Counted from the stretch's first letter, positions 23,212 to 32,215 are shown. The stretch is DNA of 39,999 bases from an uncultured Oscillospiraceae bacterium (GCA_910583885.1 CAJUAC010000019.1:1-39999); one strand, 5' to 3'. Numbers and translations are program-made. The notes: generated by a model from the letters alone, not told the origin.

Positions 23212-24213
23212 ATGTCCCAGGATGCAAAAATTATGGCCGCGGCATACCGCCGTTATCAATCGGACCGGAATGCCCGCCAGTCAGAGCAGGAGCGGCTCGC
23301 CGGGGAGGTCTACCGCCGCCTGCCCCGGGTGGCGGCGATTGACCGGGAGCTGCGTACGACGGCGGCTAAGGTCCTGATTGCCGCCTTTGAGGAGGACCGG
23401 GATCCGGAGGCCGTCCTCCAGTCGCTGGAGCGGGGCAACCTGTCCCTCCAGCGGGAGCGGGCGGAGCTGCTGGTGGGGGCTGGATACGCCTACGACTGCC
23501 TGGACAGCGCGCCCCAGTGCCCCATCTGCCAGGACAACGGCTACCTGCCCGACGGCATGGCCTGCCGGTGCCTGATGGCCTACTATGCCAAGGAGCAGAA
23601 CCGGCGGCTGAGCAAGCTGCTGGACCTGGGGAACCAGTCCTTTGACACCTTCTCCTTTGACTGGTACAGCGACGAGCCGTGGCCGTCCTATGGGCGCAGC
23701 CCCCTGGAGAATATGGAGGTTGTCCGGGAGATCTGCGGCAACTACGCCCACACCTTCGGCCCCAGGAGCGGGAACATGCTCTTCACCGGTGCGCCGGGCC
23801 TGGGCAAGACCTTCCTGTCCGCCTGTATTGCCCGTGAGGTCAGTGACAGCGGCTTTTCTGTGGTGTACGACACCGCCGCCCATGTATTCTCCCAGTTTGA
23901 GAGCGGGCGCTTCCGGCGGGAGAACCCCTTCGAGGACGACCCGGACCGGGAGATCAACCGCTATCTCAACTGCGACCTGCTGATTATGGACGATCTGGGG
24001 TCGGAGTTCACCACCAGCTTTGAGCGGGCTGCCATCTACCGCATTGTCAACGGACGGCTGGTGGGGGAGAAGAAGACCGTGCTCTCCACCAACCTCTCCC
24101 TGGAGGAGCTGGGCAAGCGGTATGGGGAGGCCGTCCTCTCCCGCCTCCAAGGGGACTATCAGATCCTCCATTTCTTCGGGGAGGATATCCGCCTGTTGAA
24201 ACGGGATCGATGA
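23212..24213 (+). CDS. DnaC/DnaI-like helicase loader ATPase
   Basis: The 333-residue protein has a Cys cluster (CPICQDNGYLPDGMACRC) that probably binds zinc, then an AAA+ domain with Walker A GAPGLGKTFLS (Lys199), Walker B LLIMDDLGSE and sensor STNLSLEEL, ending with R-finger region AVLSRLQG. This matches DnaI/DnaC-type loaders that put DnaB/DnaC helicase onto DNA. IstB transposition helpers share the fold, but no transposase is nearby and the pairing with a DnaD protein supports replication. AAGGAGGAG overlaps the end of the dnaD-like gene. Confidence 0.9.
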   Translation: MSQDAKIMAAAYRRYQSDRNARQSEQERLAGEVYRRLPRVAAIDRELRTTAAKVLIAAFEEDRDPEAVLQSLERGNLSLQRERAELLVGAGYAYDCLDSAPQCPICQDNGYLPDGMACRCLMAYYAKEQNRRLSKLLDLGNQSFDTFSFDWYSDEPWPSYGRSPLENMEVVREICGNYAHTFGPRSGNMLFTGAPGLGKTFLSACIAREVSDSGFSVVYDTAAHVFSQFESGRFRRENPFEDDPDREINRYLNCDLLIMDDLGSEFTTSFERAAIYRIVNGRLVGEKKTVLSTNLSLEELGKRYGEAVLSRLQGDYQILHFFGEDIRLLKRDR

Positions 24214-24316
24214 GAGGAATAGGGGGCTTTTTTTACAGCGCCACCTCTTTCCAGCCGTTCTCCTGCTGTCCATCCGGCTTACACTGTAATACGCCCTGCA
24301 CAGGGCAAAATTGATT

Positions 24317-24331
24317 TTCCTGGGCCAGGAA
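24317..24331. promoter_or_regulatory. Palindromic site upstream of the XRE gene
   Basis: TTCCTGG-G-CCAGGAA is a perfect 7+7 palindrome flanked by AATTG-like repeats. It sits about 107 bases before the XRE regulator and could be its operator. This is a position-based guess. Confidence 0.3.
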
Positions 24332-24437
24332 TTGCCAATTGCAACCGCTGGTTGTCAAAAATCTTACTCTTTTGGGTAGTATTGCTCTGCCGGACGTGAT
24401 AAGCTGGAGCTATCTTAAATCCAAGGAGGAGTACACG

Positions 24438-25229
24438 ATGACTTTTCAGGAGCGTCTCTACCGGCTTCGCCGGGAGCGCGGGCTGAGTCAGGAGGGGCTG
24501 GCGGAAATAGTGGGTGTCACCCGCCAGGCGGTGCAGAAATGGGAGTCCGGCACGTCCAGGCCGGACATGGACAATCTGACGGCCCTGGCCCGGTATTTTG
24601 GCGTGAGCCTGGACTACCTCATTACCGGGACGGAATCCCCGCCCGGCCCGGCGGCATCGCCCCAGGTCCAGACAGTGGTCAACAACTACTACCACCGCTG
24701 GGAGTATGAGTATAGGAGCCAGCGTACCCTCTGGGGTCTGCCGCTGGTCCATATCCATCTTCAGGACAATGGCTTCGTCCGTGCCAAGGGCATCATCGCC
24801 ATCGGCAACGTGGCCACAGGGCTGGTGTCCGCCGGTATAATCAGCGTGGGGCTGGTGAGCCTGGGAGTGATCTCCCTGGGGCTGCTGGTATCCATCGGAT
24901 GCGTGGCGGCGGGACTGCTGGCCGCCGGAGGCCTGGCGGCGGGCGCTGTTGCTGCGGGCGGCTTCGCCTTCGGCTGGCTGGCGCTGGGCGGGATCTCTTT
25001 GGGAACCTACGCCGCCGGCGGAATCGCTTCGGCATCGGAAATCGCGATGGGCGGTGTTGCCCAGGCACCCCTGGCGGTGGGAGCGGCCACGGAGGGAGCC
25101 CGGACCATTACCCTTGTCCCGGGAGAGGCTGTCACGCCGGAGACGCGGGCCGCCATCCGGGCGGCAATCGCCGCCGCCCTGGACGGGCGTTACCCCTGGC
25201 TGGAGACATTTCTCAGCGGACTGCTATAA
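24438..25229 (+). CDS. XRE-family regulator with glycine/alanine-rich hydrophobic C-terminus
   Basis: The 263-residue protein begins with a classical helix-turn-helix domain (residues 4-62: FQERLYRLRRERGLSQEGLA, VTRQAVQKWESG, RPDMDNLTALARYFGVSLDY). A short linker follows, then about 115 residues of near-periodic small and hydrophobic residues with Gly every five or six positions (IIAIGNVATGLVSAGIISVG, VAAGLLAAGGLAAGAVAAGG). That tail could be membrane embedded or a tightly packed repeat fold. The ATG follows AAGGAGGAGTACACG. It stands alone, with its own terminator, and may be autoregulated through the palindrome upstream. The signal it senses is unknown. Confidence 0.87.
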   Translation: MTFQERLYRLRRERGLSQEGLAEIVGVTRQAVQKWESGTSRPDMDNLTALARYFGVSLDYLITGTESPPGPAASPQVQTVVNNYYHRWEYEYRSQRTLWGLPLVHIHLQDNGFVRAKGIIAIGNVATGLVSAGIISVGLVSLGVISLGLLVSIGCVAAGLLAAGGLAAGAVAAGGFAFGWLALGGISLGTYAAGGIASASEIAMGGVAQAPLAVGAATEGARTITLVPGEAVTPETRAAIRAAIAAALDGRYPWLETFLSGLL

Positions 25230-25232
25230 AGA

Positions 25233-25262
25233 AAGGGGCTGTTTTTACAGCCCCCCTTTTTC
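25233..25262 (+). terminator. Terminator of the XRE gene
   Basis: GGGGCTG/CAGCCCC (25235-25241 with 25248-25254), loop TTTTTA, followed by CCTTTTT. Confidence 0.85.
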
Positions 25263-25305
25263 ACCTCCGGATCCTCCCCGGCATAGGATGGCTTACCATC
25301 ATCTG

Positions 25306-25347
25306 AAAGGAGGACGCCAGAACGACAGTTCTGGCTTACCGTATATG
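25306..25347 (+). promoter_or_regulatory. Strong ribosome binding site separated from the ATG by a hairpin
   Basis: AAAGGAGG (25306-25313) is 31 bases from the first sensible ATG (25345). Between them lies a perfect hairpin CCAGAAC-GACA-GTTCTGG (25317-25334). When folded it would shorten the effective spacing to about 13 bases. No ATG, GTG or TTG in frame lies at normal spacing. Confidence 0.5.
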
Positions 25348-26370
25348 GATCGGAATACCTTTAACCGGTACGCCCGTACCGCCCAGCAGTCAGAGGGGGC
25401 TGCCCGGGTTACAGACCCCTCCCAGGTGCCTGTGATCCCCCTGCCCAATCCCGGAGAGGGCGGCCCTGTTTATCCCGGCCCCGGCAACGACTACGACCCG
25501 GGCCAGGAGCCCGTCATCCCCCTGCCCAACCCCGGTGAGGGCGGCCCTGTCTATCCCGGCCCCGGCAACGACTACGACCCGGGCCAGGAGCCCGTCATCC
25601 CCCTGCCCAACCCCGGCGAGGGCGGCCCTGTTTATCCTGGCCCCGGCAACGGCGGCAACACGGTGCCCGTCTATCCCAGCTGGGGCTGTTCCACCGGCAT
25701 CTGCGGTGTGATCGGTACGGTATGGCCCAACGCCGCCAAGGTGCGTTTCCTCAACGCCGCCTACGGCTATTCGGCCTTCCGCGTGTTCATCGGCAACAAC
25801 CGCTTCATCAACGCGCTCAACTACGCCTCCGCCTCCCACTATGGCCGGGTAAACGCGGGCTACCAGACCGTGACCATCACAGGCATGGACGGCTATGTTT
25901 ACATCCAAAAGACCATCCCCTTCCAGTCGAACTCCCTGTCCACCATCGCCATCATCAACACCGCCGGCGGTATGGACCTGATGCAGATCCCCGACACCTG
26001 CTGCCCGCCCACCAACGGCTACTCCAGCTTCCGCATTGGGAATCTGGCCTACAACAGCGGGCCGCTGGATGTCATCATGAGCGACGGCCGGGTGGTCTAC
26101 GCCGACCTGCGCTTCAAGGAAATCGGCACATTCAAGCGTATTATGCCCGGCACCTACCAGTTCTTCTATGCGGATACCAATATGCTGCCCATGCCGGCGT
26201 CCATGGACATTGAGACCTTGGATTCCGCGTGGCTGGGTGTCTACCCGCCCCACGAGACCTTCGGTTCCCTCTATCTGAATGTGGTCAGCAATGCCATCTA
26301 CTCCGTCTACCTCCTCCAGAGCGGTCCCAACCGCAACAATATCCAGAACCTGATCCTGATGGACCGCTGA
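25345..26370 (+). CDS. Pro/Gly-repeat protein with DUF4397 domain
   Basis: The protein of about 341 residues has a short N-terminus (MDRNTFNRYARTAQQSEGAA), then nearly three copies of a 27-residue unit (PVIPLPNPGEGGPVYPGPGN DYDPGQE), then a Cys pair (WGCSTGICG) and a beta-rich DUF4397-like domain (KVRFLNAAYGYSAFRVFIGN) that appears to be repeated (YSSFRIGNLAYNSGPLDVIM). No signal peptide or membrane segment is visible. DUF4397 domains are found in surface and spore-associated proteins; a spore-coat role is a guess. An in-frame ATG at 25288 exists but has only a pyrimidine-rich region before it, so I prefer 25345. Confidence 0.72.
   Translation: MDRNTFNRYARTAQQSEGAARVTDPSQVPVIPLPNPGEGGPVYPGPGNDYDPGQEPVIPLPNPGEGGPVYPGPGNDYDPGQEPVIPLPNPGEGGPVYPGPGNGGNTVPVYPSWGCSTGICGVIGTVWPNAAKVRFLNAAYGYSAFRVFIGNNRFINALNYASASHYGRVNAGYQTVTITGMDGYVYIQKTIPFQSNSLSTIAIINTAGGMDLMQIPDTCCPPTNGYSSFRIGNLAYNSGPLDVIMSDGRVVYADLRFKEIGTFKRIMPGTYQFFYADTNMLPMPASMDIETLDSAWLGVYPPHETFGSLYLNVVSNAIYSVYLLQSGPNRNNIQNLILMDR
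25429..25650 (+). repeat. 81-bp in-frame tandem repeat (2.7 units)
   Basis: Units at 25429-25509, 25510-25590 and 25591-25650 encode the same 27-residue Pro/Gly motif. The units are very similar at the DNA level. Being in-frame and of constant length, copy number could vary without breaking the gene. Confidence 0.9.
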
Positions 26371-26444
26371 GGGAGGCGGCGCGCCCCCTGGACAGGGATA
26401 CAGGGAAAATGTGATAAAAAGCGAAATAGGAGGGCAATATTTAC

Positions 26445-26474
26445 TTGCATTATGGCAGGAAAAGTGATATGGTA
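26445..26474 (+). promoter_or_regulatory. Possible promoter for the GH13 gene
   Basis: TTGCAT, 18 bases, TATGGT, about 85 bases before the ATG. A weak match overall. Confidence 0.35.
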
Positions 26475-26561
26475 AACGATGTAAAAATGGCGGCTTTTTT
26501 TGCAGCGCCCTGTGCGCCCTGGCCGTTTATTGTAAATTGATGCAAGGAGAATACAGCCCCT

Positions 26562-28436
26562 ATGGATATTCCGATTTTCAACCCCCGTGATGAGCGCGAT
26601 AAGCGGCCCTACGGCGCGGTTCCCTGCGGAACCTCCATTTCTGTCACCCTGCGTCCCTCCGTCCAGGAGGGCTTCACCGAGTGTACGCTGGTACTCTGCG
26701 GCGAATTCACCGGTACACACCAGGAAATCCCCCTCCGCCCCACAGGGACGGAGGGGGGCCGCAGCCTCTTCTCCGGCACCTACGACGCGCCCAGCCAGCC
26801 GGAGCTGGCCTGGTACTGCTTCCGCTTCCGGCGTGGGGATGGCCAGGCGGCCTGGCTGGGGAGGAACGGCCTGTGCGGCGAGGGGGAGGCGGTCTGCTGG
26901 CAGCAGACGGTGTATGACGATGCCTTGCCCACGCCGGACTGGTTCGGGCGGGGCGTGACCTACCAGATTTTCCCGGACCGCTTCCGCCGCACCTTCATCC
27001 CGGACCCCGCCGGGATGCTGGGCGACCGTGTTGTCCACCAAAATTGGGACGAGCTGATGGATTACCTCCCGGACTGCAATGGGGAGATCCGCAACCGGGA
27101 CTTCTTTGGCGGCAGCCTGGCGGGGATTGAGGAAAAGCTGGATTATTTGCAGGAGCTGGGCGTCACCACCCTCTACCTCTGCCCCATCTTTGAGTCCGAC
27201 AGCAACCACCGCTACAACACCGGCGACTACGACCGGGTGGACCCCATGCTGGGCACGGAGGAGGATTTTTGCCGCCTGTGCGGCAAGGCCAAGGAGCGGG
27301 GCATCCATGTGATGCTGGACGGCGTGTTCAACCACACCGGCAATAACAGCCGCTACTTCAACGCCTTCGGCGCCTATCCCTCCCTGGGCGCGGCCCAGAG
27401 CACGGAGAGCCCCTATCTGGACTGGTACACCTTCCAGGAGTGGCCGGTCCGGTACGACAGCTGGTGGGGCATCCACACGCTGCCCGCTGTCAATGAGAGC
27501 CACCCGGACTATATCCGTTTTATCATCGAGGGGGATGGCTCCGTCATCCGCCGCTGGCTCCGGGCCGGGGCCGACGCCTGGCGCCTGGACGTGGCGGACG
27601 AGCTGCCTGACGAGTTTATCGCCCGCATCCGCCAGGTGATGATGGAGGAAAAGCCGGACAGCTTCCTGCTGGGGGAGGTCTGGGAGGACGGCAGCAACAA
27701 GATCGCCTACAGCCAGCGCAGGAAATACCTGCTGGGACGGGAAACCCACGGGCTGATGAACTACCCCTTCCGCGTCAGCGCCCTGGCCTATTTGCAGGGC
27801 GGCGACGCCCAGGACTTCCAGGAGGCCATGGAGACCATCCGGGAGAACTACCCCCGCCCGGCCTTCTACAGCTGCATGAACATGCTGGGCACCCACGATA
27901 ACCCCCGTGTGCTCACCATGCTGGGCACCTACCCCAAGGAGGCCCCCGCCACCCGCACCGAGCGGGCCCACTACCGCATGACCCCGGAGGAGTACTACCG
28001 GGGCAGCCGCCTGCTCCAGGCGGGCGCGATCCTGCTCTATGCCTTCCCCGGCTCCCCCACCGTGTACTACGGGGACGAGGCCGGGATGGAGGGCTACGAG
28101 GACCCCTTCAACCGCGGCACCTTCCCCTGGGGCCGGGAGGACCGGATGCTCCAGCGCCGCTTCACCCTGCTGGGCCGGATGCGCCGGGAACGCCTGTCCC
28201 TGCAAATCGGGGAGCTGCGCTGGCTCCACGCCCAGGGCCATACCCTGGCCTTTGCCCGGGATTGGGGGGATGAGACCACGGTAGCCGCTATCAATGTGGG
28301 CCCGGAGGCCGCCCATCTGGTCGTGCCCTGGACAGGCCCCCTGGCCATCGATGCCATCACCGGGCAGCAGTTCCAGCCCGTGGGGGGATATGTGATCCTC
28401 TGCCTGCCCCCGGCGGATGGGATGCTGCTGGTCTAA
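26562..28436 (+). CDS. GH13 alpha-amylase family enzyme (neopullulanase/cyclomaltodextrinase type)
   Basis: The 624-residue enzyme has an N-terminal beta domain (about 1-120), a GH13 barrel and a short C-terminal beta domain. The four conserved regions are DGVFNHTG, GADAWRLDVADE (nucleophile Asp343), GEVWED (acid/base Glu372) and LGTHDN (His445-Asp446). The NDFFGG-like segment NRDFFGGSLAGIEEKLDYL and the N-terminal domain fit the neopullulanase/cyclomaltodextrinase subfamily, which acts on short maltodextrins. No signal peptide is seen, so it is probably cytoplasmic and handles imported oligosaccharides. AGGAG lies 12 bases before the ATG. It stands alone, without transporter genes nearby. 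Confidence 0.92.
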   Translation: MDIPIFNPRDERDKRPYGAVPCGTSISVTLRPSVQEGFTECTLVLCGEFTGTHQEIPLRPTGTEGGRSLFSGTYDAPSQPELAWYCFRFRRGDGQAAWLGRNGLCGEGEAVCWQQTVYDDALPTPDWFGRGVTYQIFPDRFRRTFIPDPAGMLGDRVVHQNWDELMDYLPDCNGEIRNRDFFGGSLAGIEEKLDYLQELGVTTLYLCPIFESDSNHRYNTGDYDRVDPMLGTEEDFCRLCGKAKERGIHVMLDGVFNHTGNNSRYFNAFGAYPSLGAAQSTESPYLDWYTFQEWPVRYDSWWGIHTLPAVNESHPDYIRFIIEGDGSVIRRWLRAGADAWRLDVADELPDEFIARIRQVMMEEKPDSFLLGEVWEDGSNKIAYSQRRKYLLGRETHGLMNYPFRVSALAYLQGGDAQDFQEAMETIRENYPRPAFYSCMNMLGTHDNPRVLTMLGTYPKEAPATRTERAHYRMTPEEYYRGSRLLQAGAILLYAFPGSPTVYYGDEAGMEGYEDPFNRGTFPWGREDRMLQRRFTLLGRMRRERLSLQIGELRWLHAQGHTLAFARDWGDETTVAAINVGPEAAHLVVPWTGPLAIDAITGQQFQPVGGYVILCLPPADGMLLV

Positions 28437-28574
28437 GGGCTGTTTGATTATGAGCGATATGCCCAACAGCGAAGCAAATTTTGCAGGTATGCTGTTGTAT
28501 GGCAAAAAAAGTTAACGCCGTATGGCGGAAAAGGCCTGCTGTTTGGGGTGTGTTGGCAATTTTCAAACAGGCCC
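28437..28574. mobile_element. 138-bp MITE-like element with imperfect terminal inverted repeats
   Basis: The left end GGGC-TGTTTGATTATG and the complement of the right end GGGCCTGTTTGAAAATTG match over 12-15 bases, and both contain GCC(C)AACA a little further in. Internally there is a CGCC/GGCG hairpin and no coding capacity. It begins directly after the GH13 stop codon. The rest of the 416-base gap to rny holds the terminator at 28634 and the promoter at 28687. Confidence 0.5.
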
Positions 28575-28633
28575 TGACGGCAGGCGCCACGCTTTTTTTC
28601 ATCAACCGGAAGCCGCCGCAGGCGGCCGGAACC

Positions 28634-28662
28634 GGCGGCGGGCCTAGCCCGCCGCCTTTTTT
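28634..28662 (+). terminator. Strong intrinsic terminator after the GH13 gene
   Basis: A perfect 10-bp stem GGCGGCGGGC/GCCCGCCGCC with loop CTA is followed by six T. Confidence 0.9.
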
Positions 28663-28686
28663 AGCGCCTATTCCATACGGTTTTAC

Positions 28687-28716
28687 TTGACAGAATGCTG
28701 GTGAAGCGAGTATTAT
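28687..28716 (+). promoter_or_regulatory. Promoter for rny
   Basis: TTGACA, 18 bases, TATTAT. It gives a leader of about 130 bases, in which I see no clear regulatory fold. Confidence 0.65.
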
Positions 28717-28852
28717 TGTATAGGATTATTGTCGGTGGGTAAGAAGGGGTATCCGCCGATTATTTCCGCGCCCGGCGTTACGTCACCGCAGGGCCAGCAC
28801 AAACCCCCATTCCATAGAGGCAACAAAAAACGAATAGGAGGAGAAGCAACCC

Positions 28853-30409
28853 ATGTTTGGAGTCATCCACCTTGTGATCGCGATTGTGATCTCGGTCGCA
28901 GTGGCTGCTGTCCTTTTCTTCCTTCTCGGGTACAGCTATCGGAAAAAAGTCTCAGAAAAGGAGATATCCAGCGCGGAGGAGGAAGCGCGCCGCATTATGA
29001 ACGAAGCCATCAAGAGCTCCGAGAGTAAGAAGCGCGAGGCCTTGCTGGAAGCCAAGGAGGAGATCCTGCGCTCCCGCAGCGAGTATGAGAAGGAAGAGAA
29101 AAGCCGCCGGGCTGACCTGCAAAAGCAGGAGCGCCGGTTACAGCAAAAGGAAGAAAACCTGGACCGCAAAACCGAGAATATCGAGCGGAAGGAGGAGGCG
29201 CTTGCCCAGAAGCACGCCGACGCCGACCGCGTCCGCGAGGAGATCGACCTTGTCAAGCGCAGCCAGACGGAGATGCTCGAGCGCATCTCCGGTTTTACCG
29301 TAGAAGAGGCCAAGAACTACCTCATCTCCCAGGTGGAGACAGAGGTAACTCACGAGGCCGCCATGAAGATCAAGGAAATTGAGGCCCGCGCCAAGGAGGA
29401 GGCCGACCAGCGCGCCAAGGAAGTGGTGGCCACTGCTATCCAGCGCTGCGCTGCCGACCACGCCTCCGAAATCACCGTCAGTGTGGTTCCCCTACCCAAT
29501 GACGAGATGAAGGGCCGCATTATCGGCCGGGAAGGCCGCAACATCCGCACCATTGAGACCCTGACCGGTGTGGATCTCATCATTGACGACACCCCGGAGG
29601 CCATCACAGTCTCCTGCTTCGAGCCGGTGCGGCGGGAGATCGCCCGCGTAGCCCTGGAGAAGCTGATTGCTGACGGCCGCATCCACCCCACCCATATTGA
29701 GGAGATGGTGGAGAAGGCCCGCCGGGAGGTGGAGGCCATCATCAAGAGCGAGGGTGAGCGCGCCGCCTTTGAGACAGGCGTGCGCGGGCTCCACCCGGAG
29801 GTGCAGAAGATGCTTGGCCGCCTCCATTACCGCACCAGCTACGGCCAGAATGTCCTCCAGCACTCCATTGAAGTCAGCCATATTGCGGGCCTCATGGCCT
29901 CGGAGCTGGGGCTGGATGTCCACGCCGCCAAGCGCGCGGGCCTGCTTCACGATATCGGCAAGGCCCTTGACCATGAATATGAGGGGACCCACGTCAACCT
30001 GGGCGTGGAGTTCTGCCGGAAATATAAGGAAAAAGAGGACATCCTGAACGCTATCCAGGCCCACCACGGCGATGTGGAGTGCAAGACCCTCATGGCCTGC
30101 CTGGTCCAGGCAGCGGACGCCATCTCTGCCGCCCGCCCCGGCGCACGGCGCGAGAATCTGGAGAACTATATCAAGCGTCTGGAGAAGCTGGAGGAGATCA
30201 CCAGCTCTTCCCCCGGTGTGGAAAAATCCTTTGCTATCCAGGCTGGCCGGGAGGTCCGCGTCATGGTGCGGCCTGAGCAGATCAGCGAGGATCAAATGGT
30301 GATCCTCGCCAGGGATCTGGCCAAGCGGATTGAGAGCGAGCTGGAATACCCCGGCCAGATCAAGGTCCATGTCATCCGGGAGACCAAGGTGGTCGAATAC
30401 GCGAAATAA
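28853..30409 (+). CDS. rny: Ribonuclease Y
   Basis: The 518-residue protein is the major membrane-bound endoribonuclease that starts mRNA decay in Firmicutes. It has an N-terminal membrane segment (VIHLVIAIVISVAVAAVLFF), a long coiled coil (about 30-200), a KH RNA-binding domain with GRIIGREGRNIR, and an HD domain with LLHDIGKALDHEYEG. The C-terminal end matches the family (QIKVHVIRETKVVEYAK). Length is as expected. The ATG follows AGGAGGAGAAGCAACCC. Confidence 0.97.
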   Translation: MFGVIHLVIAIVISVAVAAVLFFLLGYSYRKKVSEKEISSAEEEARRIMNEAIKSSESKKREALLEAKEEILRSRSEYEKEEKSRRADLQKQERRLQQKEENLDRKTENIERKEEALAQKHADADRVREEIDLVKRSQTEMLERISGFTVEEAKNYLISQVETEVTHEAAMKIKEIEARAKEEADQRAKEVVATAIQRCAADHASEITVSVVPLPNDEMKGRIIGREGRNIRTIETLTGVDLIIDDTPEAITVSCFEPVRREIARVALEKLIADGRIHPTHIEEMVEKARREVEAIIKSEGERAAFETGVRGLHPEVQKMLGRLHYRTSYGQNVLQHSIEVSHIAGLMASELGLDVHAAKRAGLLHDIGKALDHEYEGTHVNLGVEFCRKYKEKEDILNAIQAHHGDVECKTLMACLVQAADAISAARPGARRENLENYIKRLEKLEEITSSSPGVEKSFAIQAGREVRVMVRPEQISEDQMVILARDLAKRIESELEYPGQIKVHVIRETKVVEYAK

Positions 30410-30481
30410 CCTGATCCTGGGAAGGGGATGTGACGTACCCCCCTCTCCGGCCCAGCAGGGCAAGTAGTACCAGGCAATTGG

Positions 30482-30519
30482 ACAGCCCCCTGATGTAGGA
30501 GCCTACATCAGGGGGCTGT
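30482..30519. terminator. Long inverted repeat between rny and the chemotaxis gene
   Basis: An 18-bp perfect stem (30482-30499 with 30502-30519) lies between two convergent genes. The T-tract is poor on both sides, so termination could be partial. Confidence 0.6.
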
Positions 30520-30538
30520 GTGTTATGTATGGTCTGGG

Positions 30539-32215
30539 TTACGAATCCAAAGTGAACATGGAAACCAGTTCCTTCATGGTCTGCGCCTGGGCGGACAGCT
30601 CCTCGCTGGCTGCGGCGGACTCCTCCGAAGTGGCGGAGTTGGTCTGCACAACGCTGGAAATCTGGTCAATCGCCAAAGTAATCTGCGATACAGAGTTGGA
30701 CTGCTCCTCGGCTGCGCTGGAAATCAGCGTCACAACATCCAGGACCCTTTTGGCACTCTCTACCACCGCCTGGAGGGACTGCCCTGTGGCCTGGGACAGG
30801 CTGGCCCCCTCGCTGACAGCAGCAATCGTATCCTCAATCAAGGCAGCCGTGCTCTTTGAAGCCTCTGCCGACTTCCCAGCCAGGTTGCGCACCTCGTCGG
30901 CTACCACGGCGAAGCCCTTGCCGGCAGCGCCAGCCCGGGCGGCCTCAACAGCGGCATTCAGGGCCAGGATATTGGTCTGGAACGCGATGTCCTCAATCGA
31001 CTTGATGACCTTGCTGATCTCCTGGGATTTGGCCTCGATGTTCGCCATGGCGCCCATCATTTCGTTCATATGCTGGGAGCAGACCTGGATCTGCTCATGG
31101 GACTGCGTATTTTCCTCTTTTGCGATCCTCGCGTGCTCCGCAGTATTCTGGATCTGATGGCTGACATCGTTGATGGTCGCGGCCAGCTCCTGGACGGAGG
31201 ATGCCTGCTCGGTGGCGCCCTGCGCCAGCGCCTGTGCGCCGTTCGATACCTGGTCACTGCCAGAGCCAACCTGGTTCGCGGCGAGGACGATGTTGCTCAT
31301 CGTATTGTTCAGATCATCCCGCATTTTGCGTATAGACATCAGGATTGGCCTCAGCTCCCCCTTGTAGCTCGCCTCTGCCCGTGTACGGATCGTCAGGTTG
31401 CCGCTGGCCATCTCATTGAGCATATTGCTGGTATCCCGGATGACAACCTTCAGTGTATTCAGAGTAGACCGCATTGCGTCGGACAGGACACCCAGCTCAT
31501 CCTTGGACTGGTAGGTAATATCCGCATCGAAATCGCCTTCGCTCATTTTCTGGGCTGCGACCTCCAGCTGGACGACAGCAGAAGTGATGGACTTTATGAT
31601 GTAGGATGCCAGGGCAATGCCAACCGCCACAGCGGCAATACCAATTATCAGCAGGACAACTGTGGTCAGTGCGCTGGAGGACATGCCGCTGTCATGGGCC
31701 TCAGTAGCAAAATTGTTCGCCTGCGTTATGATATTGTTGACCGTATCTGTAATATCGGTTAACAGGCCAACAACCTCTTCCTTATAGATCCGATACGCCC
31801 GCGCCGAATTGTTGGCCCGGCAGGAAACCGCATACTCCGTCAGCGCCGTAGACAGTTCCTCCATTTCGCCTTGCAGCTTGAGAATATCGTTTTTGTCCCC
31901 GCTGTAATTTTCCAAGAGGAAGTATGCATACTCGCCCATAAGATCCACCCGCTCCCGGGCCAATTTGAGCATTTCCTCTGTTGCAGTCGCCTCTGTCTCC
32001 AGGCAGGCACGGAGCATATACTTTGCAGCTGCTTCGCTCTCACGGTCGGCCTGGAGGACCTGCCGTACATTGGCAAAGGGTTTTTTATAAAACTGATCCA
32101 GATTTTGGGCAACCTTGTTTAGGCTGACTGCCCCAAAAATGATACTGATTATGAACATCGCCAGGATCGCCCCAAAGCTGAGGAATAGCTTCATAGAAAT
32201 TTTCTGATTTTTCAT
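30539..32215 (-). CDS. Methyl-accepting chemotaxis protein
   Basis: The 558-residue receptor has TM1 (LFLSFGAILAMFIISIIFGA), a four-helix-bundle type sensor (about 30-180), TM2 (TTVVLLIIGIAAVAVGIALA), HAMP, and a signalling domain with the conserved hairpin tip IEDIAFQTNILALNAAVEAA. Adaptation-region Glu/Gln pairs are visible. The start MKNQKISMK follows AAGGAG; the frame extends 14 codons further but without a ribosome binding site. It implies flagellar or other CheA-controlled behaviour, though no other chemotaxis gene is in the window. The ligand is unknown. Confidence 0.95.
   Translation of the reverse strand: MKNQKISMKLFLSFGAILAMFIISIIFGAVSLNKVAQNLDQFYKKPFANVRQVLQADRESEAAAKYMLRACLETEATATEEMLKLARERVDLMGEYAYFLLENYSGDKNDILKLQGEMEELSTALTEYAVSCRANNSARAYRIYKEEVVGLLTDITDTVNNIITQANNFATEAHDSGMSSSALTTVVLLIIGIAAVAVGIALASYIIKSITSAVVQLEVAAQKMSEGDFDADITYQSKDELGVLSDAMRSTLNTLKVVIRDTSNMLNEMASGNLTIRTRAEASYKGELRPILMSIRKMRDDLNNTMSNIVLAANQVGSGSDQVSNGAQALAQGATEQASSVQELAATINDVSHQIQNTAEHARIAKEENTQSHEQIQVCSQHMNEMMGAMANIEAKSQEISKVIKSIEDIAFQTNILALNAAVEAARAGAAGKGFAVVADEVRNLAGKSAEASKSTAALIEDTIAAVSEGASLSQATGQSLQAVVESAKRVLDVVTLISSAAEEQSNSVSQITLAIDQISSVVQTNSATSEESAAASEELSAQAQTMKELVSMFTLDS

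Noticed and set aside
23212..24213. IstB transposition helper
   Set aside because: No transposase or insertion ends nearby; fused reading order with a DnaD-type gene favours a replication helicase loader.
25429..25650. A CRISPR array
   Set aside because: The repeats are 81 bp, directly adjacent without spacers, and in frame inside a gene.
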